A stretch of DNA of 39,445 bases from Burkholderiales bacterium (GCA_016195825.1 JACPYV010000146.1:1-39445), one strand, 5' to 3'. Shown: positions 1 through 9,030, counted from the stretch's first letter. Made by a program: numbers and translations. Notes: a model not told the origin generated them from the letters alone.

Positions 1-10
1 ACTGCGGCAT

Positions 11-51
11 CGCGCCGCCGGCTGTGCCGCGCTGAAGCGGCGCGCCACAAT
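11..51 (+). promoter_or_regulatory. Upstream region of thiolase: inverted repeat and -10-like box
   Basis: An inverted repeat with perfect 8-base arms (CGCGCCGC at 11-18, GCGGCGCG at 37-44) is followed at once by CACAAT (46-51), which resembles a -10 box. No convincing -35 is seen. The repeat could be the end of a terminator for a gene outside the window or an operator. The function is inferred. Confidence 0.25.
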
Positions 52-82
52 CCGGTTTTCGGTTACCAACGGAGTACAGACC

Positions 83-1261
83 ATGTCCGAACCAGTCGTC
101 ATCGTGTCCGCCGCCCGCACCCCCATCGGCGGCCTGCTGGGTGATTTCGCCGGCCTTGCCGGCTGGGAGCTGGGTGCCATCGCCATCAAGGCCGCGGTGG
201 AGCGCGCCGGCGTGCCGGGCGACGCCGTGGATGAGGTGCTGATGGGCAATTGCCTGATGGCCGGCCAGGGCCAGGCGCCCGCCCGCCAGGCGCTGCGCAA
301 GGCTGGCCTGCCGGACTCGGCTGGCGCCGTCACGCTGAGCAAGATGTGCGGCTCGGGCATGCGCGCCATGATGTTCGCCCACGACATGCTGGCAGCCGGC
401 TCGGCCGAGGTCATGGTTGCCGGCGGCATGGAGAGCATGACCAACGCGCCGCACCTGATGTTCGCGCGCAAGGGCGTCAAGTACGGCATGGCCCAGATGT
501 ACGACCACATGGCCATCGACGGCCTGGAAGACGCTTACGAGCGCGGCAAGGCCATGGGCGTGTTCGCCGAGCAGTGCGTGTCCAAGTACGCCTTCAGCCG
601 CGAGGCCATGGACCAGTACGCCATCACGTCCACCCAGCGCGCCAAGGCCGCCAACGAGAGCGGCGCCTTCGACTGGGAAATGGCACCGGTCACGCTGTCC
701 AGCCCCAAGGGCGACACCGTCATCAAGTACGACGAGCAGCCCTTCAAGGCCAAGCTCGACAAGATCCCGTCGCTCAAGCCCGCATTCAAAAAGGACGGCG
801 CCATCACCGCTGCCACTTCGTCCAGCATCTCCGACGGCGCTGCTGCGCTGGTGCTGATGCGCGAAAGCACCGCCAAGGCGCGTGGCCTCGCGCCCATCGC
901 CCGCATCGTTAGCCACTCGGTGCACGCACAGGCGCCGGACTGGTTCACGACCGCCCCGGTCGGTGCCATCCAGAAAGCCCTGGCCAAGGCGGGCTGGCAG
1001 GCCTCACAGGTCGACCTGTGGGAGGTGAACGAAGCCTTCGCCGCCGTCACGATGGCCGCCATGGCCGAGTTCAAGCTGCCGCACGACATCGTCAACGTCA
1101 ATGGCGGCGCAGTCGCGCTGGGCCACCCCATCGGCGCCAGCGGCGCGCGCATCGTCGTCACGCTGCTGGGCGCGCTGAAGGCGCGTGGGCTGAAGCGCGG
1201 CATGGCGGCGCTGTGCATCGGCGGTGGTGAAGCCACGGCGCTCGCGGTCGAGATGCTTTAA
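83..1261 (+). CDS. Acetyl-CoA C-acyltransferase (thiolase)
   Basis: Thiolase II family enzyme, 392 residues, the usual length. It condenses two acyl-CoA units (for example acetyl-CoA to acetoacetyl-CoA) or runs the reverse thiolysis in the cytoplasm. The acyl-accepting Cys89 lies in KMCGSG, His348 in GHPIGASGAR and the general-base Cys378 in CIGGGEATA; NEAFA is also present. All catalytic residues are therefore in place. A GGAG ribosome site precedes the ATG. The LysE and SDR genes follow with gaps of 3 and 5 bases, so the three are probably co-transcribed. The usual last motif is GGGMG; here it reads GGGEA, a minor variation. It may act in short-chain fatty acid or branched amino-acid breakdown or in polyhydroxybutyrate synthesis. 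No phaB or phaC neighbour is present to decide. Confidence 0.93.
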   Translation: MSEPVVIVSAARTPIGGLLGDFAGLAGWELGAIAIKAAVERAGVPGDAVDEVLMGNCLMAGQGQAPARQALRKAGLPDSAGAVTLSKMCGSGMRAMMFAHDMLAAGSAEVMVAGGMESMTNAPHLMFARKGVKYGMAQMYDHMAIDGLEDAYERGKAMGVFAEQCVSKYAFSREAMDQYAITSTQRAKAANESGAFDWEMAPVTLSSPKGDTVIKYDEQPFKAKLDKIPSLKPAFKKDGAITAATSSSISDGAAALVLMRESTAKARGLAPIARIVSHSVHAQAPDWFTTAPVGAIQKALAKAGWQASQVDLWEVNEAFAAVTMAAMAEFKLPHDIVNVNGGAVALGHPIGASGARIVVTLLGALKARGLKRGMAALCIGGGEATALAVEML

Positions 1262-1264
1262 GCC

Positions 1265-1903
1265 ATGTCCCTGCTCGGCACCCACGACCTGTTGCTGTTC
1301 GCCGCCACGGTGTTCGTGCTGAACGCCACGCCCGGCGTCGACATGGCGCTCACCGTCGGCGCCACGCTGCGCGGGGGGTGGCGCCAGGGTGTGGCCGTGG
1401 TGCTGGGCATCAACCTGGGCTGCGTGTTCCACACCTTCGCCGCGGCCTTCGGTCTCGCGGCGCTGCTGGCGGCGTCGGCCGAGGCGTTCACGGTCGTCAA
1501 ATTCCTGGGCGCGGCCTACCTGCTGTACGTGGCCTGGGGCATGGCGCGCGCCGGGCTGCGGCCCGCGTTGGCCGCTGACGAACCCCGCGTGCCGCCCACG
1601 TTCGGGCGCGGCGTTTGGCAGGGCTTGCTGACCAACGCGCTGAATCCCAAGGTCGCCCTGTTCTACCTCGCGCTGCTGCCCCAGTTCATCGATGCCGACG
1701 CGCCGCACAAGACGCTGGCCTTCGTGTTCCTGGGCCTGTGGTTCGTTGTGCAGGGCGGGTTGTTCTCGCTCGCGCTGGTGCTGCTGACCGCGCTGGCGCG
1801 CCACCTGCCGGCCCGGCGCGCCCTGGGGCGCGTGCTCAACCTGAGCGGCGCGGGGCTGTTCACCTTCCTCGCCGTGCGCCTGGCGCTGGCCGAGCGACAC
1901 TGA
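1265..1903 (+). CDS. LysE/RhtB family amino-acid exporter
   Basis: Inner-membrane protein of 212 residues, the normal size for the LysE/RhtB translocator family, which exports amino acids or related small metabolites. The N-terminal family motif appears as NATPGVDMALT, close to the common NxTPGPDM form. Hydrophobic segments can be seen near residues 5-25, 40-65, 70-90, 120-140, 145-170 and 185-208, giving about six membrane spans. It starts 3 bases after the thiolase stop and ends 5 bases before the SDR start. The substrate cannot be read from sequence. Confidence 0.88.
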   Translation: MSLLGTHDLLLFAATVFVLNATPGVDMALTVGATLRGGWRQGVAVVLGINLGCVFHTFAAAFGLAALLAASAEAFTVVKFLGAAYLLYVAWGMARAGLRPALAADEPRVPPTFGRGVWQGLLTNALNPKVALFYLALLPQFIDADAPHKTLAFVFLGLWFVVQGGLFSLALVLLTALARHLPARRALGRVLNLSGAGLFTFLAVRLALAERH

Positions 1904-1908
1904 GCGAC

Positions 1909-2574
1909 ATGAATATCCTCATCATCGGCGCCTCGCGCGGCCTGGGCCTCGAATTCGTCCGCCAGTACCGCGCCGCCGGTGCCCGCGTCACCGCCACGGC
2001 GCGCGACGACGCCGGCCAGGCGCGCATCGCCGAGCAGGGCGCCAAGCCGCTCAGGCTGGACGTGGCCGACGCTGCGAGCGTGTCGGGCCTGGCCTGGCAG
2101 GTCGACGGCGAGCGCTTCGACGTCGTCGTCATCAACGCCGGCGTCTACGGCCCTGGTACCGCGGGCCTGGAGACACCCACCGCATCCGACTTCGACGCCG
2201 TCATGCACACCAACGTGCTGGGCCCTATGCGCTTGCTGCCGCAGATTGCCGAGGCCTTGGCACCCGGCGCACGCGTGGCCGTCCTGTCATCCAAGATGGG
2301 CTCCATCGGCCTGCGTGCCAGCACCAGTGGCTGGCTTTACCGTGCCTCCAAGGCGGCGGTGAATTCGGTGATGAAGGACGCGTCGCTGGCGCTCGCAGGC
2401 CAGGCCACGGTCATCAGCTTCCACCCGGGCTGGGTGCGCACCGACATGGGAGGCTCCGGCGCGGACATCGATGCCACCACCAGCGTCGCAGGCATGCGCA
2501 CCGTGCTGGCCAGCGTGAAACCTGTTGATACAGGCAGTTTCTTTAGTTACGACGGCCAGCGCCTCGCTTGGTGA
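1909..2574 (+). CDS. Short-chain dehydrogenase/reductase (SDR)
   Basis: Cytoplasmic NAD(P)-dependent oxidoreductase of 221 residues. The Rossmann motif GASRGLG is at 7-13, a Ser pair at 127-128 and the catalytic Tyr144 and Lys148 lie in YRASK. The frame is open far upstream inside lysE, but the ATG at 1909 is the first start that places the glycine motif at the N-terminus, and it follows the lysE stop by 5 bases. This short form, with NAG-type cofactor support (INAG) and WVRTDMGG near the end, resembles the C-factor-like SDRs, whose substrates are mostly unknown. It ends the thiolase-lysE-SDR cluster. Confidence 0.88.
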   Translation: MNILIIGASRGLGLEFVRQYRAAGARVTATARDDAGQARIAEQGAKPLRLDVADAASVSGLAWQVDGERFDVVVINAGVYGPGTAGLETPTASDFDAVMHTNVLGPMRLLPQIAEALAPGARVAVLSSKMGSIGLRASTSGWLYRASKAAVNSVMKDASLALAGQATVISFHPGWVRTDMGGSGADIDATTSVAGMRTVLASVKPVDTGSFFSYDGQRLAW

Positions 2575-2695
2575 ATCGGCGCCGGTGGCGTCACCGGACT
2601 GAGCTAACGTCCTGATCAGGCACTCCCTTTGCTTTCCTTTCCAGGGAATCGGGCTGCACATTGATTTGCCCCATTGCGGGGCTCAGGACCTGGCC

Positions 2696-3172
2696 ATGGA
2701 CACCACTTTTGCTGAAGAGCAAGCCACAACGACCGCGCTGATCCGCGTCGGTGAAACCTGCGAGCGCAGCATCCGCTTCACGCGTGAGGACATCGCCGCC
2801 TTCGCGCGCATTACGGGCGACACCAACCCGTTGCACCACGATGTGCAGGCCGCGCAGCGCGCTCGGCATGGCGAGATCATCGCCAGCGGCCAGCAGACCA
2901 CGGCGCAGATGATGGGCCTGGTGGCCAGCCACTTCTCGCGCAGCGACGACGGCCAGGCTCGCGAGCTGCTGTGCCTGAACTTCAACTTCGCGTTCAAGGC
3001 GCCGGTGTTTGCGCATCAGGATCTGGTGCTGCAATGGCGCGTGGCCACGGTCGAGTGGAACGCGACGCTGGGTGGCTGGCTGGCCCATGTCGACGGCCGC
3101 GCCACCGTCCGGCATGCGCACCCTTGCGTCGTCGGGCGCGGCACCTTGCTGGTGAAGCCGGGCCTGGACTGA
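2696..3172 (+). CDS. MaoC-like hotdog dehydratase
   Basis: Protein of 158 residues with the hydratase-2 signature GDTNPLHHD: Asp42 and His47 match the Asp/His pair that adds water to trans-2-enoyl-CoA in (R)-specific enoyl-CoA hydratases. An in-frame start lies 30 bases upstream at 2666, but the ATG at 2696 gives the normal N-terminus (MDTTFAEE). The fold is a single hotdog domain that normally dimerises. Neighbouring thiolase and acyl-CoA dehydrogenase genes suggest a role in acyl-CoA metabolism, possibly supplying (R)-3-hydroxyacyl-CoA. The chain length accepted is not predictable. Confidence 0.85.
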   Translation: MDTTFAEEQATTTALIRVGETCERSIRFTREDIAAFARITGDTNPLHHDVQAAQRARHGEIIASGQQTTAQMMGLVASHFSRSDDGQARELLCLNFNFAFKAPVFAHQDLVLQWRVATVEWNATLGGWLAHVDGRATVRHAHPCVVGRGTLLVKPGLD

Positions 3173-3255
3173 CTTTCAGATTGGGCGGGGGAAGATTCAC
3201 TGGTGCGGGCGCGCCACGCGTGCCTATGCTGCGGCCCGGTCAGGGAGGGCCGCTG

Positions 3256-4590
3256 ATGCGCCGTGCGTTCAAGGTGTTGCTGTGGGTCGTGCTCGGCCCG
3301 TTGGGTTTGCTGCTGCTGGTGGCGCTGGCGTGGGTCGGCTTCAACGGTCGCTGGGCCGATGCCGCACCGCAGCCCGTGCCGCCGGAGCTGCTGCCGCGGG
3401 CGGTGACGCTGGCGCCGCCGGACAACGCCTTCTTCGATGGACAGGGCCTGAGGGCGCCAATTGGGGTTGCGCCCAACGACTGGGGTCAGCGCGCCTGGCG
3501 TGGCGAGACGGACAAGGCCGCAGAGCTGCTGACCCTGCCCGCCGGGGACGCCTGGCGCTGCAACAGCACCCGGGACGACTGCGTGGCCCGCTGGCGCGGG
3601 ATGGCTGCCGACCTGAGGGCGCAGATGCGGTCGGCCTCGTTGTTCGGTGAGCGCTGCCGGGCATTGGCAGGGGATATGGCCTTTCAGGAGCCGTGGCCGC
3701 CGCGCCGCGAGACACGGCCCGGTGACGAGCCGGGCCCGGCATGGGTGTTCCCGCAATGGGCGCCGCTCGGGACTTGCGTGTCCTGGCTTCAGATCGAGGG
3801 CGTGCTGGCGTCGGACGCCGCCGAGGCTGCACAGGCCTTTGCCCGCGCGGATGCGCTGCTGCGCCTGCTGGCCGGTGGCAGCCAGACACTGATCAGCCAG
3901 GCCATCACCTGGAACAAGGTGCAGCGGCACCATCTGCTGCTGGCCCAGTGGTCCGCTGGGCAGTCCGCCGACACTCGTTGGCCGGCCGGGTGGATGGCGC
4001 CGATGCCGGCCCGACTGCTCGAGCCCCGGCTCTGGATGGCGGCCGAGTTCGGCTTCCAGCGGGCAATGATCGCCGACATCCAGCACGGGGGCGAGCAGCT
4101 CTTCGACCGCGAGCCCAACCTGTTGCAGCGCTGGGCGGGTCGGTGGAGCCTGGGCTTTCTGCCCGAGGCCACCTTGCAGACCCTGGACGCCAACTGGCTG
4201 GCCAACATCCATGCGATGGGCGGCTTGCAAGGCGTGGCCCTGGCGCACCAGGCCCGCGTCGCCGCCCCGGTGGAGAACCCCCTGTTCGGCTTCCTGCATT
4301 GGCGCAACCCCTTCGGCCAGGTCCTGCTGGACGTGGCCAGGCCTCAGTACCAGAGCTTTTCGCTGCGTCAGGCCGATCTGGCGGTCAGCCAGGTGGCTTT
4401 TCAGTTCAGCCAGCAGCTCAACGACGTGCCCGCCCGCGACCGCGCCGGCTGGTGGGCCCGCCAGCCGTTGCCGGCAGAACTGCGCGAGCGGTTGGTGCTG
4501 GAGCCCGATGCACTCGTGGCGCTGAGCTGGCGGGCGGAGGTCGATCCGAAGGAGCCCGCACGGCTGCGCTTCCCGCTGCGCCCGGGCTGA
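3256..4590 (+). CDS. Membrane-anchored protein of unknown function
   Basis: I do not recognise this 444-residue protein. It begins with basic residues and one strong hydrophobic segment (about residues 7-27, rich in Leu/Val), so it is probably anchored in the inner membrane by its N-terminus with the rest in the periplasm. The remainder is rich in Trp, Ala, Leu and Arg, with Cys pairs that might form disulfides (CNSTRDDC near residue 100). No enzyme motif is evident. The frame is open back to 2971, but the ATG at 3256 has a GGGAGGG ribosome site and puts the membrane segment first. It lies between the MaoC gene and the acyl-CoA dehydrogenase gene with short gaps and could be transcribed with them. 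Confidence 0.75.
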   Translation: MRRAFKVLLWVVLGPLGLLLLVALAWVGFNGRWADAAPQPVPPELLPRAVTLAPPDNAFFDGQGLRAPIGVAPNDWGQRAWRGETDKAAELLTLPAGDAWRCNSTRDDCVARWRGMAADLRAQMRSASLFGERCRALAGDMAFQEPWPPRRETRPGDEPGPAWVFPQWAPLGTCVSWLQIEGVLASDAAEAAQAFARADALLRLLAGGSQTLISQAITWNKVQRHHLLLAQWSAGQSADTRWPAGWMAPMPARLLEPRLWMAAEFGFQRAMIADIQHGGEQLFDREPNLLQRWAGRWSLGFLPEATLQTLDANWLANIHAMGGLQGVALAHQARVAAPVENPLFGFLHWRNPFGQVLLDVARPQYQSFSLRQADLAVSQVAFQFSQQLNDVPARDRAGWWARQPLPAELRERLVLEPDALVALSWRAEVDPKEPARLRFPLRPG

Positions 4591-4637
4591 GGTCGCGGGA
4601 CAATGCGGGCACCGCAAAACCCGAGGTCCAGCTCACC

Positions 4638-5774
4638 ATGCTCCTCCCCGAAGACCACCTCGCCGTGCAAGACGCCATCCGCGCCTTCGTGCAGGCCGAG
4701 ATCGCGCCCCACGCCGCGGCCTGGGACAAGAACCACCATTTCCCGGCCGACCAGCTGAAGGGCCTCGCCGCCCTGGGCTGCTACGGCGTGGCCGTGCCCA
4801 TCGAATGGGACGGCGCGGGCCTGGACTACCTGGCGCTGTCGGTCATCCTCGAAGAAATCGCCGCCGGCGACGGCGGCACGAGCACCGTGGTCAGCGTCAA
4901 CAACTGCCCGGTCTGCTCCATCCTGATGGCCTTCGCCAACGACGATCAGAAGGAGCGCTTCCTCAAGCCGCTGGCGCGCGGCGACATGCTGGGCGCCTTC
5001 TGCTTGACCGAGCCCCACGTCGGCTCCGAAGCCGGAGGCCTGCGGACCACCGCGGTGCGCGATGGCGACGACTACGTGCTCAACGGCGTCAAGCAGTTCA
5101 TCACCAGCGGCAAGCACGGCGACGTGGCCATCGTCATGGCCGTAACCGACAAGGCGGCCGGCAAGAAGGGCATCAGCGCCTTCGTCGTGCCGACCGATAC
5201 GCCCGGCTACACGGTGGCCCGCATCGAGGAGAAGATGGGCCAGCACAGCAGCGACACGGCCCAGATCCTGTTCGAGAACTGCCGCGTGCCCGCCGCCAAC
5301 CGGCTGGGCGACGAAGGCCAGGGGCTGAAAATCGCGCTGTCGGGCCTGGAAGGCGGGCGCATCGGCATCGCGTCCCAGGCGGTGGGCATGGCGCGCGCGG
5401 CCTTCGAGGCGGCGCTGCGCTACAGCCGCGACCGCGTTACCTTCGGTCAGCCCATCTTCAACCACCAGGCCGTGCAGTTCAAGCTGGCCGACATGGCCAC
5501 GCAGATCGAGGCCGCGCGCCAGCTGATCTGGCATGCCGCCAGCCTGAAGGACGCCGGCCGGCCCTGCCTGAAGGAGGCGGCCATGGCCAAGTTGTTTGCC
5601 AGCGAGATGGCGGAGAAAGTTTGTTCTGACGCAATCCAGATCCATGGCGGCTACGGCTATCTTTCGGACTTCCCGGTCGAGCGCATCTACCGCGACGTGC
5701 GGGTTTGCCAGATCTATGAGGGTACGAGCGAGGTGCAGAAGATCCTGATCGGGAGAGCCCTCGCCACTGCCTGA
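4638..5774 (+). CDS. Acyl-CoA dehydrogenase
   Basis: FAD enzyme of 378 residues, the usual size for the acyl-CoA dehydrogenase family. It introduces the alpha-beta double bond into acyl-CoA and passes electrons to electron-transfer flavoprotein. Visible signatures are [13 protein letters not shown] (flavin site, about residues 123-135) and, near the end, QIHGGYGY and IYEGTSEVQ. The Glu in YEGT (residue 361) is the expected catalytic base of the short/medium-chain enzymes. The start at 4638 gives the standard N-terminus. The overall look is of short or branched-chain acyl-CoA dehydrogenases. It is followed after 22 bases by the chemotaxis receptor, which has its own AAGGAG ribosome site. Confidence 0.93.
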   Translation: MLLPEDHLAVQDAIRAFVQAEIAPHAAAWDKNHHFPADQLKGLAALGCYGVAVPIEWDGAGLDYLALSVILEEIAAGDGGTSTVVSVNNCPVCSILMAFANDDQKERFLKPLARGDMLGAFCLTEPHVGSEAGGLRTTAVRDGDDYVLNGVKQFITSGKHGDVAIVMAVTDKAAGKKGISAFVVPTDTPGYTVARIEEKMGQHSSDTAQILFENCRVPAANRLGDEGQGLKIALSGLEGGRIGIASQAVGMARAAFEAALRYSRDRVTFGQPIFNHQAVQFKLADMATQIEAARQLIWHAASLKDAGRPCLKEAAMAKLFASEMAEKVCSDAIQIHGGYGYLSDFPVERIYRDVRVCQIYEGTSEVQKILIGRALATA

Positions 5775-5796
5775 CCGCCACAAGGAGACTTCGTCG

Positions 5797-6879
5797 ATGT
5801 TTGCCAACCTGTCCATCGCCCAGCGCCTGGCCCTCTACCTGGGCCTGTCCATCGGACTGCAAGCCCACGTCATCCTCGGCGTGATCTACGGCATGTCCGC
5901 GGGCTGGCTGATCGGCGGCAGCCTGGTGCTCGGCGGCGCGGTCGCCTTCGTCTATCTGGACGGGGCCCAGAGCGTCGGCGTCTTCCTGCGTGACCTGATG
6001 GGCGGTGCGCATCGCATGAGCGAGGGTGACCTTCGCGAGGAGATCGTGCTGCGCGGCAATTCCAGCGCGCGGGCCGGCATGGCCATGATGGTCAAGCTGC
6101 AGGAGACGCTGCGCAACATGATGGGCACGCTGCGCGACGGCGCCGAGCAGGTCAACACGGCGGCCAGCGAGATCGCGGCCGGCAACCTGGACCTGTCTCA
6201 GCGCACCGAGCAGGGCAGCGCCGACCTGCAGCAGGCCGCCAGCTCGATGCGCCAGATGACCGACGCCGCCCGCCACAGCAGCGAGGCGATGGGCGAGGCC
6301 AGCGGCCTGGCGCAGACGACCAGCGAGCAGGCGCGCCAGAGCGGCGCCGTGGTGCTGAACGCGGTGGAGGCGATGAACGGCGTCAGCCAGAGCAGCCGCA
6401 AGATCGCCGACATCATCGGCGTCATCGACGGTATCGCGTTCCAGACCAACATCCTGGCGCTGAATGCGGCAGTTGAAGCCGCTCGTGCCGGCGAGCAGGG
6501 CCGCGGCTTCGCAGTCGTGGCGTCCGAGGTGCGTTCGCTGGCACAGCGTTCGGCCGGCGCGGCCAAGGAGATCAAGACGCTGATCGGCGCCAGCGTGGAG
6601 CAGGTGGACGCCGGCTCGCGCCTGGTCAACGACGCCGGCACGCAGATGCAGGAGGTGGTGGCCAACGTCGAGCGCGTAGCCCACCTCATCAAGGACGCGA
6701 CCGAGCTGGCCCGCACACAGAGTGCCGGCCTGCGCGAGATCGCCGACTCGGTAGACCGGCTGGACCAGTCCATGCAGCAGAACGCCGCGCTGGTGGAAGA
6801 GGGCGCCGCGGCCGCCGAGAGCCTCAAGTCCCAGGCCGGCAGGCTCAACGAGCTGGTTGGGCGCTTCCGGACGCGCTGA
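5797..6879 (+). CDS. Methyl-accepting chemotaxis protein with minimal periplasmic part
   Basis: Chemoreceptor of 360 residues that controls CheA. Two hydrophobic segments (about 10-29 and 32-54) are separated by only a few residues, so no periplasmic ligand-binding domain exists. A HAMP-like stretch follows, then the signalling domain. The highly conserved hairpin tip [20 protein letters not shown] is at about 211-230, continuing into [18 protein letters not shown]. The start has an AAGGAG site 10 bases upstream. No C-terminal pentapeptide for CheR/CheB tethering is seen. It may sense membrane state, energy or a partner protein instead of a soluble ligand. It ends immediately beside the convergent dehydrogenase gene. 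Confidence 0.92.
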   Translation: MFANLSIAQRLALYLGLSIGLQAHVILGVIYGMSAGWLIGGSLVLGGAVAFVYLDGAQSVGVFLRDLMGGAHRMSEGDLREEIVLRGNSSARAGMAMMVKLQETLRNMMGTLRDGAEQVNTAASEIAAGNLDLSQRTEQGSADLQQAASSMRQMTDAARHSSEAMGEASGLAQTTSEQARQSGAVVLNAVEAMNGVSQSSRKIADIIGVIDGIAFQTNILALNAAVEAARAGEQGRGFAVVASEVRSLAQRSAGAAKEIKTLIGASVEQVDAGSRLVNDAGTQMQEVVANVERVAHLIKDATELARTQSAGLREIADSVDRLDQSMQQNAALVEEGAAAAESLKSQAGRLNELVGRFRTR

Positions 6880-7791
6880 TCAGAGCGCGCTGAAGGCGTG
6901 GTCCAGCACCGCGGCGGAGAGCGTCAGCGCCTCGTGCTCCGCCGCGTCCAGCGACGGCACGATCACCTTCAAGGCCCCGCCCGCTCCGACCAGTGCCGGC
7001 AGCGACAGCGCCACGCCGTGGATGCCGCAGGCCCCCGTCTGCACGCGGCTGACTGGCAGCAGCCGGCGCTCGTCGTGCACGAGGCAGCCGAGCAGTTCGG
7101 CCGTCACCAGGCCAATGGCGTGGTTGGTGGCGCCCTTGCGCTGGATGACCTCGTAGGCCGCGCGGCGCACTCGGGTGGCCAGCGCCGCCTCCTCGCCGGC
7201 CTGCCAGCCTGGCCAGTCACGCAGCGCCAGCCCGCCCACCCGCGCGCCGGACCACAGCGGCACGGACGAGTCGCCATGCTCGCCCACCACCTGCGCATGC
7301 ACCGACACCGGCGACAGGCCTAGCCTGACGGCCAGGCGCTCACGCAGCCGCGCAGTGTCCAGCAGCGTGCCGGTGCCGATGACGCGCTCCGGCGGCAGCC
7401 CGCTCGCCTCGGTGACCACGCGGGTCAGCACGTCCACCGGGTTGGTGACGACGACGAGGATGCCGCCGAAGCCCGCCAGCGTGCGACCCACGTCGGCGGC
7501 GATGCGGGCGTTGTCGCGCAGCAAATCCAGCCGGCTCTCGTCCGGGCGGCCGTTGCGGCCGGCGGCCAGCACGACGATGTCGGCCTCGCGCATCTGCGCC
7601 AGCGGCACGGCACTTACCGCGCAGCGCGGGTAGAAGGCCGCGCCATCGGCCAGGTCCATGGCCTCGCCCTCGGCGACGGCAGCGCGCTGGTCGTGCAGCC
7701 AGAGTTCGCCGGCGTGGCCGGCCAGCAGCGTCGAGAACGCGACGCTGGTGCCCACCCAGCCGGTGCCGATGATGCCGATGCGTGCGGTCAT
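6880..7791 (-). CDS. LDH/MDH-family 2-hydroxyacid dehydrogenase
   Basis: NAD-dependent dehydrogenase of 303 residues in the lactate/malate dehydrogenase superfamily. The Rossmann motif GTGWVG is at 9-14 and Asp34 ends the second strand, which favours NAD over NADP. Arg87 (substrate loop), Arg148 (LDTAR) and the proton-relay His172 (GEHGDS) are conserved, as are NPVD and KGATN. The loop reads GRNGRPDESR. At the residue that decides substrate, usually Gln in lactate and Arg in malate dehydrogenase, this protein has Gly81. It may thus prefer a 2-oxo acid with a larger side chain. The frame is open further upstream, but the ATG at 7791 gives the classic N-terminus. It is divergent from the patatin gene and abuts the chemoreceptor gene. 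Confidence 0.85.
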   Translation of the reverse strand: MTARIGIIGTGWVGTSVAFSTLLAGHAGELWLHDQRAAVAEGEAMDLADGAAFYPRCAVSAVPLAQMREADIVVLAAGRNGRPDESRLDLLRDNARIAADVGRTLAGFGGILVVVTNPVDVLTRVVTEASGLPPERVIGTGTLLDTARLRERLAVRLGLSPVSVHAQVVGEHGDSSVPLWSGARVGGLALRDWPGWQAGEEAALATRVRRAAYEVIQRKGATNHAIGLVTAELLGCLVHDERRLLPVSRVQTGACGIHGVALSLPALVGAGGALKVIVPSLDAAEHEALTLSAAVLDHAFSAL

Positions 7792-7947
7792 GCCGGCAGT
7801 ATGGCTGTCCCCAGCGCCTTGCGGTCCGCTGGCGCAGGTGTCACCGGCCCCCTGTATCTTTCCAACCAGGCGCCGCCCTGCCCAGGGGACAGCACCCTCG
7901 GGGTGCGATCGCGTGCGCCGGCATCGTTTTTGCTGAGCCATCGCGCC

Positions 7948-8877
7948 ATGATTCCGGAAATCCCCGCCAACACCGCCAGCGCCCGCCCGACCACCGTATC
8001 TCTGGTCCTCGGCAGCGGCGGCGCGCGCGGTCTGGCCCACATCGGCGTGATTCAGTGGCTGACCGAGAACGGCTACGTCATCCGCTCGATCTCGGGAACG
8101 TCCATGGGGGCGCTGGTGGGCGGCATCTACGCGACCCACAAGCTGGAGGTCTATGCTGAATGGGTGCTCGCGCTCGAGCGCATCCACGTGCTGCGTCTGC
8201 TGGACCCCACCATCGGGCGCCCCGGCATATTCAAGGGAGAACGCATCATCGGCGTGCTCCGTGACCTCGTCGGCGACTGCGACATCGAGGCCTTGCCCGT
8301 CGCCTTCACGGCGGTGGCGACCGACCTGGACTCAGGCCAGGAAGTGTGGCTGCGCAGCGGCAGACTGTTCGATGCGATCCGCGCCTCCATCGCCACGCCC
8401 ATGGTGTTCACGCCGTTCAAGCTCGGCGAGCGCACACTCATCGATGGTGCCGTGGTCAACCCGGTGCCGGTCGCACCAACGCTGGACGACGACACCGACC
8501 TGACCGTTGCAGTGGACCTTAGCGGCCCGCGCGAAGCGAGCCCCATGCCGCCCCTCAGCCCCTCACTCATCGGCGACAACAGCTACCGACGGCGCATCCT
8601 TAAGTTCGTAGATGCCGTGCGTCCGGCGCGCCAACGTGCCGAACCGTCGCGTGGCCTCTTCGATGTCGCCTTCACCGCCATGCAGGCCATGGAGGACACG
8701 ATCGCCGACCTCAAGCTCTCGGCCTGCCCGCCGGACGTGATGGTCGAGATCCCGCGTAACGCCTGCGGGTTCTTTGAGTTCTGGCGCGCCGAGGAGTTGA
8801 TCGCGCTAGGCCGTGAACGTGCGGCGAGCGCTTTTGCACACGCGGGCCTAGGCGCCTTGGCGGCTGGGCCTGGGTGA
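7948..8877 (+). CDS. Patatin-like phospholipase
   Basis: Lipid acyl hydrolase of the patatin family, 309 residues, probably cytoplasmic or peripheral on the inner membrane because no signal peptide is seen. The oxyanion loop GSGGARGLAH is at 22-31, the nucleophile Ser52 sits in GTSMG and the catalytic Asp166 in DGA. This Ser-Asp dyad plus glycine loop is diagnostic of the RssA-like bacterial patatins, which cleave phospholipids or other acyl esters. The frame is open upstream to 7693, but the ATG at 7948 begins 20 residues before the glycine loop as expected. The 3-prime end overlaps the small minus-strand gene by 30 bases. Confidence 0.9.
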   Translation: MIPEIPANTASARPTTVSLVLGSGGARGLAHIGVIQWLTENGYVIRSISGTSMGALVGGIYATHKLEVYAEWVLALERIHVLRLLDPTIGRPGIFKGERIIGVLRDLVGDCDIEALPVAFTAVATDLDSGQEVWLRSGRLFDAIRASIATPMVFTPFKLGERTLIDGAVVNPVPVAPTLDDDTDLTVAVDLSGPREASPMPPLSPSLIGDNSYRRRILKFVDAVRPARQRAEPSRGLFDVAFTAMQAMEDTIADLKLSACPPDVMVEIPRNACGFFEFWRAEELIALGRERAASAFAHAGLGALAAGPG

Positions 8878-9030
8878 AGCGGGCGTCCTCGCACGCAACA
8901 GGCCTGGCTCGACCAGCGAATGGGTCCGTTGGATGCGGCGAAGCAGGTCGCGTGCGGCGAGGTAGGCCAGGATCTGCTTTTCGCTCAGTGGAGGCTGCCC
9001 AGCGACTGCAATGCGGGATCGTGGCGACAT
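8848..9030 (-). CDS. Small protein of unknown function
   Basis: Predicted 60-residue protein (MSPRSRIAVAGQ...). The evidence for it is a strong ribosome site, AAAGGAG, 7 bases before an ATG at 9030 in an otherwise empty stretch; the frame is also open upstream of this start. The middle part, LSEKQILAYLAARDLLRRIQ, looks like an amphipathic helix, and the ends are rich in Arg, Pro and Ala. There is no signal peptide or membrane span. Its 3-prime end overlaps the patatin gene on the other strand by 30 bases. Apart from this gene, 8878-9249 holds only the region before the ABC transporter. No function can be assigned. Confidence 0.5.
   Translation of the reverse strand: MSPRSRIAVAGQPPLSEKQILAYLAARDLLRRIQRTHSLVEPGLLRARTPASPRPSRQGA

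Noticed and set aside
3016..4617. Minus-strand open frame of 533 codons opposite the membrane-anchored unknown gene
   Set aside because: It is rich in Arg, Gln, His and Pro without motifs or signal; the plus strand has a ribosome site, a membrane segment and good codon bias.
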